A DNA stretch of 64,000 nucleotides from Nocardiopsis potens DSM 45234 (GTDB lineage Bacteria; Actinomycetota; Actinomycetes; Streptosporangiales; Streptosporangiaceae), in the NCBI RefSeq assembly GCF_000341105.1, contig NZ_ANBB01000003.1, positions 140,356-204,355 of the forward strand. The letters are read 5' to 3'. Each line of letters opens with the position of its first letter. Within the stretch, counting starts at the first letter, position 1. The translations under genes were made by a program, and so were the position numbers. The notes under the pieces were generated by a model, which ran no database searches, was not told the DNA's origin, and saw only the letters and a list, made by a program, of their open reading frames with translations. Below, in pieces: positions 35,571 through 44,381 of the stretch.

Positions 35571-37226
35571 TCAGCCGGACGCGAAGGACGGGGCCAGGGC
35601 CCGTTCGAAGCGGGACAGCCACTCGTCGAACGAGCCCCGGACCCACGGGCAGTCCCGGGTGAAGTGCCCCCACTCCTCCTCGTCCATGTAGTCCTGCGCG
35701 CGCAGGTACCGCTCGTCCACCCGGTCGGCCTCCTCGCCGAGCTCCGGGCGGAGCAGGTCGACGAGGACGGAGCGCGGCACCCGGGTGCGCTCGCCGAGCA
35801 GCACCGCGTCGTAGAGGTCCTTGCCCTGCGGGTACATGTCCGTGAACAGCCACTGGACCTTCCACGCCAGGGAGAGGTCGGCGCCCGCGGCCGGCAGCCG
35901 CACGGTGCGGGCGCCGCCGTCGACCGGGATCGCGGCGCGCACCGGCGGCAGCGGAAGCTCCTCGCCGAACACCACGTCCAGCTGGACGGTCCCGGGCGGC
36001 AGCCCCTCCCCGCCGCGCCACGGGACGACGACGCGGCGGCCGGGGACCCGGTCGTAGGTCCAGATCCCGTCGAACCGGGCCGCCCCGGTGTCGAAGGACA
36101 GGCCGGGGCCGGGGTCGGTCCCGCCGATCGCGGCCACCACCTCCTCGAGCAGCCGGGACCCCTCGGCGCCGTAGGCGTCGGCCTCCGCGCCCGCCTCCGG
36201 GTCCTCCCCGCCGAGCACCACCCAGTCCAGGTCGCGGGGGCGGCGGGCCCGCTCGCCCGCCCACAGCGGCATCACCATGCTGCCGCGCAGCATGAGCCGG
36301 TCGGCCCACGGGCCCGCGGCGACGGCGGTCAGCACGTGCTCCATGGCCCGCCGCTGCGCCGCCCACCACCGCTCGCCCAGCTCCTGGTCGGCGAAGACCG
36401 GCTCGCCCGGCCGGTAGGCGTGCGAGAAGTGCTTCAGCGCCGGGTCGAACACCTTCTGCTGCCGGGCGTGCGGTCCGCCGGTGACCGGCAGGTGGGAGGC
36501 GGGGAAGCCGCTGTAGGCCGAGCGGCTCCGGGCCGGGGCGTCGGGGCCGGCCTGCACCGGCGCGGCGTCCATCCACCCGGCGTCCAGCGACAGGGCGCTG
36601 TCGTACACCACGAACTCCCGCTCCATGGAGACGATGCCGAAGCCGGGCCGCCCGGAGAAGACCCAGGGCAGGCCGTGCTCGATCAGGGCCTCGCGCAGCC
36701 GGCCGAGCATGTCGGCGGCGTGCGGCCGGCCCACCCGGGAGCAGCGCTGGGTGACGAACCGCTCCTGCGCGCCGTCCTCGCGGACCTTCCGGGCGTTCCG
36801 GGAGAGCCGGGCGGAGTGCGGCTCCACCAGCGCGGCGATCGCGGCCAGGTCGGCGTCGCCCGGCAGCAGCAGCTTGATGTGGTGCTCGAAGTAGCACCAC
36901 TCCGGCAGCGCCTCGGCGGCGGCGCGGTCGGCCGGGACGCCGTCGTTGACCGGCGCCGCCTCGATCTTGGTGCGCAGCACCGGGAGGCCCGCCCCGGCCA
37001 GCCGCTCCGCCCACTCCCGGGCGGTGGCCAGTTCGCCGCCGAGTGTGCCGTACCCGTGGTAGGTCACCATCGGCTGGGAGGGCGCCTCGCCCGCGTCCAG
37101 CTCGATGTGGGTGAACTTGAGCCCGTTCTCGGCGGCCCACCGCGCGGCCTCCTCGACCCGCTCGGGCCCGGCGGCGTCCAGGGTCAGGTGGGTCTCGAAG
37201 TCACCGGCGAATTCCATGGTCTGCAT
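35571..37226 (-). CDS. AbiEii-like nucleotidyltransferase with extra N-terminal domain
   Basis: A 551-residue protein. The C-terminal half carries an AbiEii/AbiGii-type nucleotidyltransferase: MLRGSMVMPLWAGERARRPR near residue 310 followed by DLDWVV, i.e. the GS...DxD catalytic signature, then LAWKVQWLFTDMYPQGKDLY. The first 290 residues are unrelated to that family. They start FETHLTLDAAGPERVEEAA and contain a two-part acidic repeat (THIELDAGE, TKIEAAPVNDG) and then FEHHIKLLLP, which hints at an internally duplicated alpha/beta domain. No AbiEi-like antitoxin gene lies nearby, so an abortive-infection role is not shown. Start: ATG 37226 next to GGAGG; ATG 37217 is the alternative. Confidence 0.72.
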   Translation of the reverse strand: MQTMEFAGDFETHLTLDAAGPERVEEAARWAAENGLKFTHIELDAGEAPSQPMVTYHGYGTLGGELATAREWAERLAGAGLPVLRTKIEAAPVNDGVPADRAAAEALPEWCYFEHHIKLLLPGDADLAAIAALVEPHSARLSRNARKVREDGAQERFVTQRCSRVGRPHAADMLGRLREALIEHGLPWVFSGRPGFGIVSMEREFVVYDSALSLDAGWMDAAPVQAGPDAPARSRSAYSGFPASHLPVTGGPHARQQKVFDPALKHFSHAYRPGEPVFADQELGERWWAAQRRAMEHVLTAVAAGPWADRLMLRGSMVMPLWAGERARRPRDLDWVVLGGEDPEAGAEADAYGAEGSRLLEEVVAAIGGTDPGPGLSFDTGAARFDGIWTYDRVPGRRVVVPWRGGEGLPPGTVQLDVVFGEELPLPPVRAAIPVDGGARTVRLPAAGADLSLAWKVQWLFTDMYPQGKDLYDAVLLGERTRVPRSVLVDLLRPELGEEADRVDERYLRAQDYMDEEEWGHFTRDCPWVRGSFDEWLSRFERALAPSFASG

Positions 37227-37373
37227 CGGCCTCCTGCGGCGGCGGAACGGGTCCCCGGTCCGACGTGCGCACCGCCACGGAGGTTCCGGGCACCCGGTGC
37301 GGCCGGCGGCCGTTTCCCCCGGAGAGGACCGCGGACCCGCTCTGCCGAGAGGAGCCCGGGAAGTGCGGACCGG

Positions 37374-37379
37374 TAGGCT
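37374..37379 (+). promoter_or_regulatory. Candidate -10 for the CDP-alcohol transferase operon
   Basis: TAGGCT lies 26 nt upstream of the GTG at 37405. A GGAGGTGGG ribosome site lies between. Confidence 0.4.
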
Positions 37380-37404
37380 CGAGGCAGGGAACACTGGAGG
37401 TGGG

Positions 37405-38142
37405 GTGGCGAACGGAACGAACGGGCCGGGCGACCGCGTGTGGACGATTCCGAATCTGCTCAGCGTGCTGCGCCTGCTCGGGGTGCCCCTGTTCCTGTGG
37501 CTGGTCCTGGGCCCGAAGGCGGACTGGTGGGCGCTGGGCGTGCTCGCCTTCGCCGGGCTGTCCGACTGGCTCGACGGCAAGATCGCCCGGGCCTGGAACC
37601 AGACCAGCAGGCTGGGCGCGGTGCTCGACCCGATGGCGGACCGGCTCTACATCTTCGCCGCGCTGCTCGGACTGGCGGTCCGCGGCGACGTCCCGTGGTG
37701 GCTGATGGCGGTGCTGGTCCTGCGCGACCTGCTGATGGTCGGCGCGCTCCCGCTGCTGCGGCACTACGGCTACGGCCCGCTCCCGGTCAACTTCGCGGGC
37801 AAGGCGGCGACGCTGTGCCTGCTCTACTCCTTCCCGCTGCTGTTCATCGCCGGATACGGCGGCGTGCCGGGCGATATCGCACGAATCGTGGGTTGGGCGT
37901 TCGCGATCTGGGGAACGGCTATCTACTGGTGGGCCGGACTGCTGTACGCGGTCCAGGGTCTGCGCCTGATCAGGCAGGCCCGGCGCGCCGACCGCGCCGC
38001 TGAGGGCACCGGCCCCGCGGGCGGAGCGGGCGCGCCCGGCGACCCCGGAGCGGAGCGCGCGGCGCCGAGACCGGCCGCCCCGTCCTCCGGCGACTCCGGG
38101 CCACCGCGTGATGACAAGAAGGGAGCGACGTCCCCGCCATGA
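37405..38142 (+). CDS. CDP-alcohol phosphatidyltransferase (cardiolipin/PGP synthase type)
   Basis: A 245-residue integral membrane enzyme. The catalytic CDP-OH-P motif D-x2-DG-x2-AR-x8-G-x3-D-x3-D is seen in [20 protein letters not shown] continuing into VLDPMADRL. There are about five to six hydrophobic segments and a hydrophilic Pro/Gly/Ala tail of 45 residues. The GTG start at 37405 follows GGAGGTGG. Position next to the mannose-1-phosphate guanylyltransferase and near garA matches the Streptomyces gene for eukaryotic-type cardiolipin synthase (clsA) and mycobacterial pgsA2, so cardiolipin synthase is most likely. Confidence 0.88.
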   Translation: MANGTNGPGDRVWTIPNLLSVLRLLGVPLFLWLVLGPKADWWALGVLAFAGLSDWLDGKIARAWNQTSRLGAVLDPMADRLYIFAALLGLAVRGDVPWWLMAVLVLRDLLMVGALPLLRHYGYGPLPVNFAGKAATLCLLYSFPLLFIAGYGGVPGDIARIVGWAFAIWGTAIYWWAGLLYAVQGLRLIRQARRADRAAEGTGPAGGAGAPGDPGAERAAPRPAAPSSGDSGPPRDDKKGATSPP

Positions 38143-38251
38143 GAGCACGCCCCAGGACCCTTCGCCGACACCTGCCCGGAGCACGGAGCCGCACGGCCGG
38201 CGGAACCGAGCCGCGCAGACCCCGCGCGGCCGCCGAGCCGAGGAGTCCCCG

Positions 38252-40750
38252 ATGAAGGCGGTGGTCATGGCGGGCGGCGAGGGGACCCGCCTGCGCCCGA
38301 TGACCGCCAACCAGCCCAAACCGCTGCTCCCGGTGGTCAACAAGCCGATCATGGAGCACGTGCTGCGGCTGCTCAAGCGGCACGGGTTCGAGGAGACGGT
38401 GGTCACCGTCCAGTTCCTCGCCACGCTGATCCGCAACTACTTCGGCGACGGCGAAGAGCTCGGCATGAACCTGCACTACGTCGCCGAGGAGGTGCCGCTG
38501 GGCACCGCCGGCAGCGTGAAGAACGCCGAGGACCACCTGCGCGGGGAGCCGTTCATCGTCATCTCCGGCGACGCGCTCACCGACATCGACCTGACCGACA
38601 TGCTCCGCTTCCACCGGGAGAACGGGGCCATGGTCACCATCGGGCTCAAGCGGGTCGCCAACCCGCTGGAGTTCGGCATCATCATCGTGGACGAGCAGGG
38701 CCGGGTGCAGCGCTTCCTGGAGAAGCCCACCTGGGGGCAGGTCTTCTCGGACACCGTCAACACCGGCATCTACATCATGGAGCCCGAGGTCCTGGACCGC
38801 GTCGCCGCCGGCGAGGTGGTGGACTGGTCCGGCGACGTCTTCCCCGGGCTGGTCGAGGACGGCGAACCGGTCTACGGCTACATCGCCGAGGGCTACTGGG
38901 AGGACGTCGGCACCCACGAGTCCTACCTCGGCGCTCAGGCGGACGTGCTCAAGGGCCTGGTCGACGTGGAGATCGACGGTTTCGAGATGTCGCCCGGGGT
39001 GTGGGTGGCCGAGGGCGCCGAGGTCGACCCGGAGGCGGTGCTCAAGGGCCCGCTCTACATCGGCGACTACGCCAAGGTCGAGGCCGGCGCGGAGCTGCGC
39101 GAGTACACCGTGCTGGGCAGCAACGCGGTGGTCCGCTCCGAGGCGTTCCTGCACCGCACGGTGGTGCACGACAACGTCTACATCGGCGCCAGCACCAACC
39201 TGCGCGGCTGCGTCGTCGGCAAGAACACCGACGTGATGTCGGGCGCCCGGATCGAGGAGGGCGCGATCATCGGGGAAGAGTGCGTCGTCGAGTCCGAGGC
39301 GTACCTCTCCAACGACGTCAAGGTCTACCCCTTCAAGACCATCGAGGCCGGCGCGGTCGTCAACACCAACGTCATCTGGGAGTCCCGCGGGCAGCGCTCG
39401 CTGTTCGGGCCCCGCGGCGTGTCCGGGCTGATCAACGTCGAGATCACCCCCGAACTGGCGGTCCGGCTGGCCAGCGCCTACGCCACCACCCTGAAGAAGG
39501 GGTCGGTGGTCACCACCTCCCGGGACGTCTCCCGCGCCGCGCGCACCCTCAAGCGCGCCGTGGTCAGCGCCCTCACCGCGGGCGCCATCGACGTCCGCGA
39601 CCTGGAGGCGGTGCCGATGCCGGTGGCCCGGTTCTCCACATCGCAGAGCGGGGTCAGCGGAGGAATCGCCATCCGCACCACCCCCGGCGACCCGCAATCG
39701 GTCGACCTGGTCTTCCTGGACGACAGCGGGGCCGACCTGTCCCCGGCGGGCCAGCGCAAGCTGGAGCGGGTCTACTCGCGGGCGGAGTTCCGCCGCGCGT
39801 TCCCCGGCGAGATCGCCGAGCTCTCCTTCCCCTCGCGCACCGTGGAGGGCTACGCCCACGAGCTGCTCCGGCGGATCGACACCTCCGGGGTGGCCGAGGC
39901 GGAGATGAAGGTCGTGGTGGACGCGGCCGGCGGCACCGGGGCGCTCATCCTGCCCTCGCTGCTCGGCCGGATCGGCGCCGACGTGCTCACCCTGAACAAC
40001 CGGCTGGACGAGGTCTCGCCCACCGACACCCTGGCCAAGCAGATGCGCGACCTGCAGCGCCTGGGCGAGCTGGTCTCCTCCTCCGGGGCGGACTTCGGGG
40101 TGCGCTTCGACCCGGTCGCCGAGCGGCTGTCCATCGTGGACGAGAAGGGCGAGCTGATCGACAACGAGCGCGCCCTGCTCGTGGTGCTGGACCTGGTCGC
40201 CGCGGAGCGGCAGGGCGGCCGGGTCGCGCTGCCGGTGACCACCACCCGGGTCGCCGAGCAGGTGGCCAGGTTCCACGGGGTGGAGGTGCAGTGGACGCCC
40301 ACCGCGACCGACGAGCTCACCAAGGCCGCCAAGGCCGAGGACATCGTGTTCGCCGGCGACGGGCGCGGCGGCTACATCCTGCCCGAGTTCTCCCGCACCT
40401 CCGACGGCGTCGCGGCGTTCGTCCGGCTGCTCGGCCTGGTGGCCCGGACCCGGCTCTCGCTCAGCCAGATCGACGGCCGCATCCCGCAGGCGCACCAGCT
40501 GCGCCGCTCGGTGCCGACCCCCTGGGCGGTCAAGGGCAGCGTGATGCGGGCCGTGGTGGAGGCAGCCGGCGACCGCGAGGTGGACACCACCGACGGGGTG
40601 CGCGTGGTGGAGGCCGACGGCAGCTGGGCGCTGGTGCTGCCGGACACCGCCGAGGCCGTCACGCACATCTGGGCCGAAGGTCCCGATTCCGACGCCGCCC
40701 AGCGGCTGCTCGACTCCTGGGCGGCCGTGGTGGAGCGGGCCGAGGGCTGA
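38252..40750 (+). CDS. Mannose-1-phosphate guanylyltransferase with phosphomannomutase-like C-terminus
   Basis: An 832-residue multidomain protein. Residues 1-235: nucleotidyltransferase with [34 protein letters not shown] and [17 protein letters not shown]. Residues 245-370: left-handed beta-helix hexapeptide repeats ([30 protein letters not shown]). Residues 380-832: phosphomannomutase/phosphoglucomutase-like region, but the expected phosphoserine is not obvious: it has [20 protein letters not shown] and [12 protein letters not shown], so it may be regulatory rather than catalytic. It would supply GDP-mannose for cell-wall glycans. ATG 38252 follows GAGGAG. It lies 109 nt after the transferase gene. 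Confidence 0.87.
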   Translation: MKAVVMAGGEGTRLRPMTANQPKPLLPVVNKPIMEHVLRLLKRHGFEETVVTVQFLATLIRNYFGDGEELGMNLHYVAEEVPLGTAGSVKNAEDHLRGEPFIVISGDALTDIDLTDMLRFHRENGAMVTIGLKRVANPLEFGIIIVDEQGRVQRFLEKPTWGQVFSDTVNTGIYIMEPEVLDRVAAGEVVDWSGDVFPGLVEDGEPVYGYIAEGYWEDVGTHESYLGAQADVLKGLVDVEIDGFEMSPGVWVAEGAEVDPEAVLKGPLYIGDYAKVEAGAELREYTVLGSNAVVRSEAFLHRTVVHDNVYIGASTNLRGCVVGKNTDVMSGARIEEGAIIGEECVVESEAYLSNDVKVYPFKTIEAGAVVNTNVIWESRGQRSLFGPRGVSGLINVEITPELAVRLASAYATTLKKGSVVTTSRDVSRAARTLKRAVVSALTAGAIDVRDLEAVPMPVARFSTSQSGVSGGIAIRTTPGDPQSVDLVFLDDSGADLSPAGQRKLERVYSRAEFRRAFPGEIAELSFPSRTVEGYAHELLRRIDTSGVAEAEMKVVVDAAGGTGALILPSLLGRIGADVLTLNNRLDEVSPTDTLAKQMRDLQRLGELVSSSGADFGVRFDPVAERLSIVDEKGELIDNERALLVVLDLVAAERQGGRVALPVTTTRVAEQVARFHGVEVQWTPTATDELTKAAKAEDIVFAGDGRGGYILPEFSRTSDGVAAFVRLLGLVARTRLSLSQIDGRIPQAHQLRRSVPTPWAVKGSVMRAVVEAAGDREVDTTDGVRVVEADGSWALVLPDTAEAVTHIWAEGPDSDAAQRLLDSWAAVVERAEG

Positions 40751-40753
40751 CCC

Positions 40754-40800
40754 GGGCCGGTCCGCGGGGCCCGGGCCGCCCGGGCCCCGCGGACCGGCCC
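40754..40800 (+). terminator. Very strong terminator after the guanylyltransferase gene
   Basis: A 22-bp perfect GC stem (40754-40775 with 40779-40800) and a 3-nt loop start 4 nt after the stop codon. There is no U-tract. Confidence 0.8.
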
Positions 40801-40877
40801 CGCGCAGGCGGCCGAAGTCGGCCGAATTCCCTTGCGGATCAAGGGCCTGGGGGCGCCGTCCGGCGCTGGATATGGTT

Positions 40878-41105
40878 TAGAGTCGAGTGTTCCCGCAACG
40901 CCTGGTACACGCGGGAGTGACAGGAACCGATCGCGGCGGCCCGGCGCCGCCCGCGCGGCCGGATCGGGAACACCGGGGCGTGCGCCCTTCGTTGCCAGAG
41001 AGGGATTGCCTAGGAGGTGAGCGTCTCCGGCAACCAGGCACTGAACACGACCACCCAGCCGATATCTGAGCACCGCCCCCGTGCGGTAGGAGGCCGAGCC
41101 GACCT
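40878..41105 (+). promoter_or_regulatory. garA promoter and long structured leader
   Basis: TAGAGT (40878-40883) is a good -10 box, giving a leader of about 215 nt. GTGTTCCCG (40887-40895) pairs exactly with CGGGAACAC (40965-40973), enclosing a GC-rich stem. GTTGCC (40991-40996) pairs with GGCAAC (41029-41034) around AGGAGG. I do not recognise a riboswitch class. AGGAGG at 41088-41093 serves the start at 41106. Confidence 0.5.
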
Positions 41106-41648
41106 ATGTCGAGCGTTAACTGCACGCAGTGCGGTCACGCCGTTGCGGATGATGCCCGTTTCTGCTCCAACTGTGGGTCCCCGATCGTCCGGAGCGGACA
41201 AGAGGCCCCCCGGGCCGGCGAGCGCCGCGACTCCGTCGGCGAGACCACGTCCACCATCTCCATCGCCGGCATCCAGGCCCTCGAGGCCGAGGCGGACGCG
41301 GCCGAGGAGGTGGGCGCCGACGCCACCAGCGTCGAGGCGCTGCCGACCGGAACGGCGCTGCTGGTCGTCAAGCGCGGCCCCAACGCCGGCAGCCGGTTCC
41401 TGCTGGACTCCGACGTGACCACCGCGGGGCGCCACCCCAACAGCGACATCTTCCTGGACGACGTGACCGTGTCCCGGCGGCACGTGGAGTTCTTCCGCCG
41501 CGGCGACGGCTTCGGCGTCCGCGACGTCGGCAGCCTGAACGGCACCTACGTCAACCGGGAGCGGATCGACGAGGCCGAGCTGGGCGGCGGCGACGAGGTG
41601 CAGATCGGCAAGTTCCGCCTGGTCCTGCTGACCAAGCCGCGCCGCTGA
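41106..41648 (+). CDS. garA: GarA/OdhI-type FHA regulator
   Basis: A 180-residue protein. An N-terminal zinc ribbon (C6, C9, C20, C23) is followed by the phosphorylation motif GETTSTI (T47/T48) and a C-terminal FHA domain: GRHPNSDIFLDD, VSRRHVEFFRR, GSLNGTYVNRERID and LGGGDEVQIGKFRL. In mycobacteria and corynebacteria the unphosphorylated protein inhibits 2-oxoglutarate dehydrogenase and controls glutamate metabolism; PknB/PknG phosphorylate the ETTS threonines. Mycobacterial GarA lacks the zinc ribbon but has the same ETTS motif. The neighbourhood matches the conserved garA region of actinobacteria. Confidence 0.93.
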   Translation: MSSVNCTQCGHAVADDARFCSNCGSPIVRSGQEAPRAGERRDSVGETTSTISIAGIQALEAEADAAEEVGADATSVEALPTGTALLVVKRGPNAGSRFLLDSDVTTAGRHPNSDIFLDDVTVSRRHVEFFRRGDGFGVRDVGSLNGTYVNRERIDEAELGGGDEVQIGKFRLVLLTKPRR

Positions 41649-41662
41649 CCGGTTCCGGGCGC

Positions 41663-41698
41663 CGGGGGCGGGACGCATCAGGTTTGCGCCCGCCCCCG
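41663..41698 (+). terminator. Terminator after garA
   Basis: CGGGGGCGGG (41663-41672) pairs with CCCGCCCCCG (41689-41698), 10 bp, starting 14 nt after the stop. Confidence 0.75.
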
Positions 41699-41847
41699 AC
41701 CGGACAGCCTTGTAACGAAGACCGGCGTGCAGGCCGTCGGCCACCCCCTTCCGAGGGGCCGACGACGGGGTGCAGAATCGGAGAGTACGGCCGAGCACAG
41801 CCGGGCGGGTGCCCATTCGGCACGCGAAGTCGTGGGACGGAGCCGCA

Positions 41848-42318
41848 GTGAAGCACATGGAGGTCGTCGGGGTCCGGGTCGAGATGCCCTCGAACCAGCC
41901 GATCGTCTTGCTCAAGGAGACCGCCGGCGAGCGCTACCTGCCCATCTGGATCGGTGCGGTGGAGGCCACCGCGATCGCCCTCGCCCAGCAGGGCGTCACC
42001 CCGGCCCGCCCGCTCACCCACGACCTGTTCCGCGACGTCCTGGAGGCGCTGGACGCCACCCTGGACACGGTGAACATCACCGCCCTCAGCGACGGCATCT
42101 TCTACGCCGAACTGGTCTTCTCCAACGGGATCGAGGTCAGCGCCCGCCCCTCCGACTCCATCGCGCTGGCGCTGCGCACCGGCGCGACGATCTACGCCGA
42201 CGAGGGCGTCATCGACGAGGCGGGCGTGCCCATCCCGGACGAGCAGGAGGACGAGGTCGAGAAGTTCAAGGCCTTCCTGGACAACATCACCCCGGAGGAC
42301 TTCGGCCGCACCACCTGA
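41848..42318 (+). CDS. Bifunctional nuclease family protein (DUF151)
   Basis: A 156-residue DUF151 protein, homologue of mycobacterial Rv1829. Seen: MEVVGVRVEMPSNQPIVLLK, ERYLPIWIGAVEATAIALAQ, RPLTHDLFRDVLEALDA, DGIFYAELVF and RPSDSIALALRTGATIYADE, the full family pattern. GTG 41848 is chosen by the conserved N-terminus and GGACGGAG upstream; an in-frame start at 41770 exists. Family members have been reported to have DNase and RNase activity. In many actinobacteria an FtsR-type merR gene lies between garA and this gene; here that space is only 199 bp. Confidence 0.93.
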   Translation: MKHMEVVGVRVEMPSNQPIVLLKETAGERYLPIWIGAVEATAIALAQQGVTPARPLTHDLFRDVLEALDATLDTVNITALSDGIFYAELVFSNGIEVSARPSDSIALALRTGATIYADEGVIDEAGVPIPDEQEDEVEKFKAFLDNITPEDFGRTT

Positions 42319-42340
42319 CCCCGCCCCGCCGCAGGCCGGG

Positions 42341-42357
42341 GGAGCGCCGGGCGCTCC
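42341..42357. terminator. Hairpin between convergent DUF151 and HPP genes
   Basis: GGAGCGC-CGG-GCGCTCC forms a 7-bp stem 22 nt after the DUF151 stop. A second stem, GGGCCGC with GCGGCCC, follows at about 42363-42386. Confidence 0.5.
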
Positions 42358-42463
42358 GCCCCGGGCCGCCCGCGCCCGCGCGGCCCCGGGCCTGAAGCGG
42401 GTGTGCAGCAGAGCCCCCTTCCGCCCCGCAGGGACGGCACCGCCGCCCGCTTCCCGGCCGCGC

Positions 42464-43018
42464 TCAGCCGGCGCGCGGGGACGGGCGGGGGCGCCAGGGC
42501 GGGTGGGGGACGCCCGCCGCGCGGTTGGCGGCGTGGCCCACCGCCGTCACCAGGACCACCCCCGCCGCCACCGCGGCCAGCTGGTGCGGGGTGCGCAGCA
42601 GCCCCAGCGCGACGATCAGCGTGGTGGCGCCCGCAGGCGGGTGCGGGCAGCCCAGGGCCGGCATGAGCGCGCAGGTCAGCCCGATCGCGATCACCGCCGC
42701 GGCCGCCCGCTCCCAGGTGGCGTCCTCCAGGTCCGGTGCGGCCCCGGTGAGCCCGGTCGCCGCGAGGCCCAGGACGCCGGCGCCGATGCCGACCAGGTGG
42801 CCGAGGACGATGTTGCGCGGGGCGGCCGCAGTGCCGAGCGGGTCGGCGAACAGCAGGTAGACGGTGGGCCCCAGGGAGGGGAAGAGCAGCGGCTCGCCCG
42901 TGGCCGCCGCGAGGGCGGCGGCCGCCCCGAGCGCCAGCGCGGCGCCGCCGCCCACCGCCGCGGCCCGCCCGGCGGCCGGGCCGCGCCGCCGGGCGCGCCC
43001 CGGCCGCCCGCGGGTCAC
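42464..43018 (-). CDS. HPP-family membrane protein at the end of the nar operon
   Basis: A 184-residue integral membrane protein with the HPP signature in LGCPHPPAGATTLIVALG and four or more hydrophobic helices (LALGAAAALAAATG, LFPSLGPTVYLLF, LVGIGAGVLGLAATGL, AAVAAGVVLVTAVG). Plant and cyanobacterial HPP proteins transport nitrite. The GTG start overlaps the narI stop by 4 nt (GTGA), so it is the fifth gene of the narGHJI operon. A nitrite-handling role fits, but is inferred. No narK-type transporter is present here. Confidence 0.85.
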   Translation of the reverse strand: MTRGRPGRARRRGPAAGRAAAVGGGAALALGAAAALAAATGEPLLFPSLGPTVYLLFADPLGTAAAPRNIVLGHLVGIGAGVLGLAATGLTGAAPDLEDATWERAAAAVIAIGLTCALMPALGCPHPPAGATTLIVALGLLRTPHQLAAVAAGVVLVTAVGHAANRAAGVPHPPWRPRPSPRAG

Positions 43019-43743
43019 GGCGCCCAGCCGCGGGGCTGGGCGCGGGTGCCCAGCACCTCCGGTGCGCGCCGCCGGTAGACCAGGTAGGGGCGGAACAGGT
43101 AGTGCACCGGGGCGCTGAAGGCGTGCACCAGCCTGCTGAACGGCACCAGCGCGAAGAGCACCATCGCCAGCAGCACGTGCAGCCGGAAGTCCAGTGGCAC
43201 GCCGGCCATCAGCTCCGGGCGGGGGTCGAGCAGGAACAGGTGCCGCAGCCACGGCGCGACCGTCTCGCGGTAGTCGTAGCCTCCCCCGATCCCGTTGTCC
43301 ACGATGGTGGCGGTCAGCCCCAGGAGCAGCACCAGCCCGAGCACCGGGTAGACCAGCCGGTCGTCGAGCGTGGTGGCCCGCCGCACCCGCGGCACGGTCA
43401 GCCGCCGGTAGAGCAGCACCGCCAGCCCCGCCGCGGTGAGCAGGCCGGCGACCGTCCCCATGCCCAGGGAGACCAGGTGGTAGGTGTGCTCGTCCACCCC
43501 GGCGAGCTCGGTCAGGGCCTTGGGCACCGCCAGGCCCAGCACGTGCCCGCCGGCGACGAGCAGCAGCCCCAGGTGGAACAGCGGGCTGCCGACGCGCAGC
43601 AGCCGGGACTCGTACAGCTGGGTGGAGCGGCTGGTCCAGCCGAACCGGTCGTGGCGGTAGCGCCAGACCAGGCCGCCGGCCAGCACGGCCAGGGACACGT
43701 AGGGCGCCGCGCCCCACAGCAGCAGGTCGATGGGGTCGGTCAT
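43015..43743 (-). CDS. narI: Respiratory nitrate reductase gamma subunit NarI
   Basis: A 242-residue membrane cytochrome b subunit that takes electrons from menaquinol. Five hydrophobic segments begin DLLLWGAAPYVSLAVLAGGL; heme His candidates are in FHLGLLLVAGGHVLGL and DFRLHVLLAMVLFA plus LVHAFSAPVHYLFRPYLVYR. The ATG at 43743 follows GGAGAGGAC and overlaps the narJ stop by 4 nt. Confidence 0.93.
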   Translation of the reverse strand: MTDPIDLLLWGAAPYVSLAVLAGGLVWRYRHDRFGWTSRSTQLYESRLLRVGSPLFHLGLLLVAGGHVLGLAVPKALTELAGVDEHTYHLVSLGMGTVAGLLTAAGLAVLLYRRLTVPRVRRATTLDDRLVYPVLGLVLLLGLTATIVDNGIGGGYDYRETVAPWLRHLFLLDPRPELMAGVPLDFRLHVLLAMVLFALVPFSRLVHAFSAPVHYLFRPYLVYRRRAPEVLGTRAQPRGWAP

Positions 43744-44381
43744 GTCCTCTCCCTCGGCGGGGACGCGGGCGGGTAGGGGGCGAGCCCGACCGCCTCCGCG
43801 GGCGGCGGCTCCGCCGGGGCGGCGGCCCGGTCGCCCTGGGGCAGGGTCGCCAGCACGGCGGCCGTGCCGGCGGCGTAGGGCGTGTCCAGATCGGCCAGGC
43901 GCCCGTGCAGCAGGGCCAGCGCGGACCGGAAGGAGGACAGCAGCTCCTGGCCGGCCCGGGCCGCCGCGGGGTCGCCGGACGCGCTGAACTCCAGCAGCAC
44001 CGGCAGGTGGTCGGGGAGCTCGCCGCCGGCGGTCCGGTGCCCGTGCGCGCGGTAGGCCCCGGCGAGGCGGGCCAGGGAGGCGCCGCGCCGCCGGGTGTCG
44101 CCGTCCAGGTACCAGGTGAGGTGGAGGCTGCGCCGGGGCTTGGTGTCGAACACGGTGACGTAGTGCTCCTCGGCGGTCCGCGGCGGGGTGCGCTCCAGGT
44201 GCTCCAGGAGCGGCCGGAGGAGGGCGGCCGGGCGGTGCCCGCCGGTCTCGGCCAGGGCCGCGCGGAGCAGCGGGAGGTGCCCGCGGACCGCGGCGTCGGG
44301 GTACTGCAGGCACCAGGCGGCCGCCATCCGGACCACGGCGGTGTGCGCGGCGGCGCGCCGCCGCGCGGGGGCCGGGCTCAT
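43740..44381 (-). CDS. narJ: Nitrate reductase assembly chaperone NarJ
   Basis: A 213-residue TorD/NarJ-type chaperone for insertion of the Mo cofactor in NarG. Seen: MAAAWCLQYPD, RTAEEHYVTVFDTKPRRSLH, LTWYLDGDTRRRGASLARL, GELPDHLPVLLEF. The start overlaps the narH stop by 4 nt (ATGA). A Pro/Ala-rich tail is present. Confidence 0.93.
   Translation of the reverse strand: MSPAPARRRAAAHTAVVRMAAAWCLQYPDAAVRGHLPLLRAALAETGGHRPAALLRPLLEHLERTPPRTAEEHYVTVFDTKPRRSLHLTWYLDGDTRRRGASLARLAGAYRAHGHRTAGGELPDHLPVLLEFSASGDPAAARAGQELLSSFRSALALLHGRLADLDTPYAAGTAAVLATLPQGDRAAAPAEPPPAEAVGLAPYPPASPPRERT

Noticed and set aside
41017..41418. 133-codon frame starting in the garA leader
   Set aside because: The AGGAGG overlaps its GTG, and the frame runs out of phase through the garA zinc ribbon; no family match.
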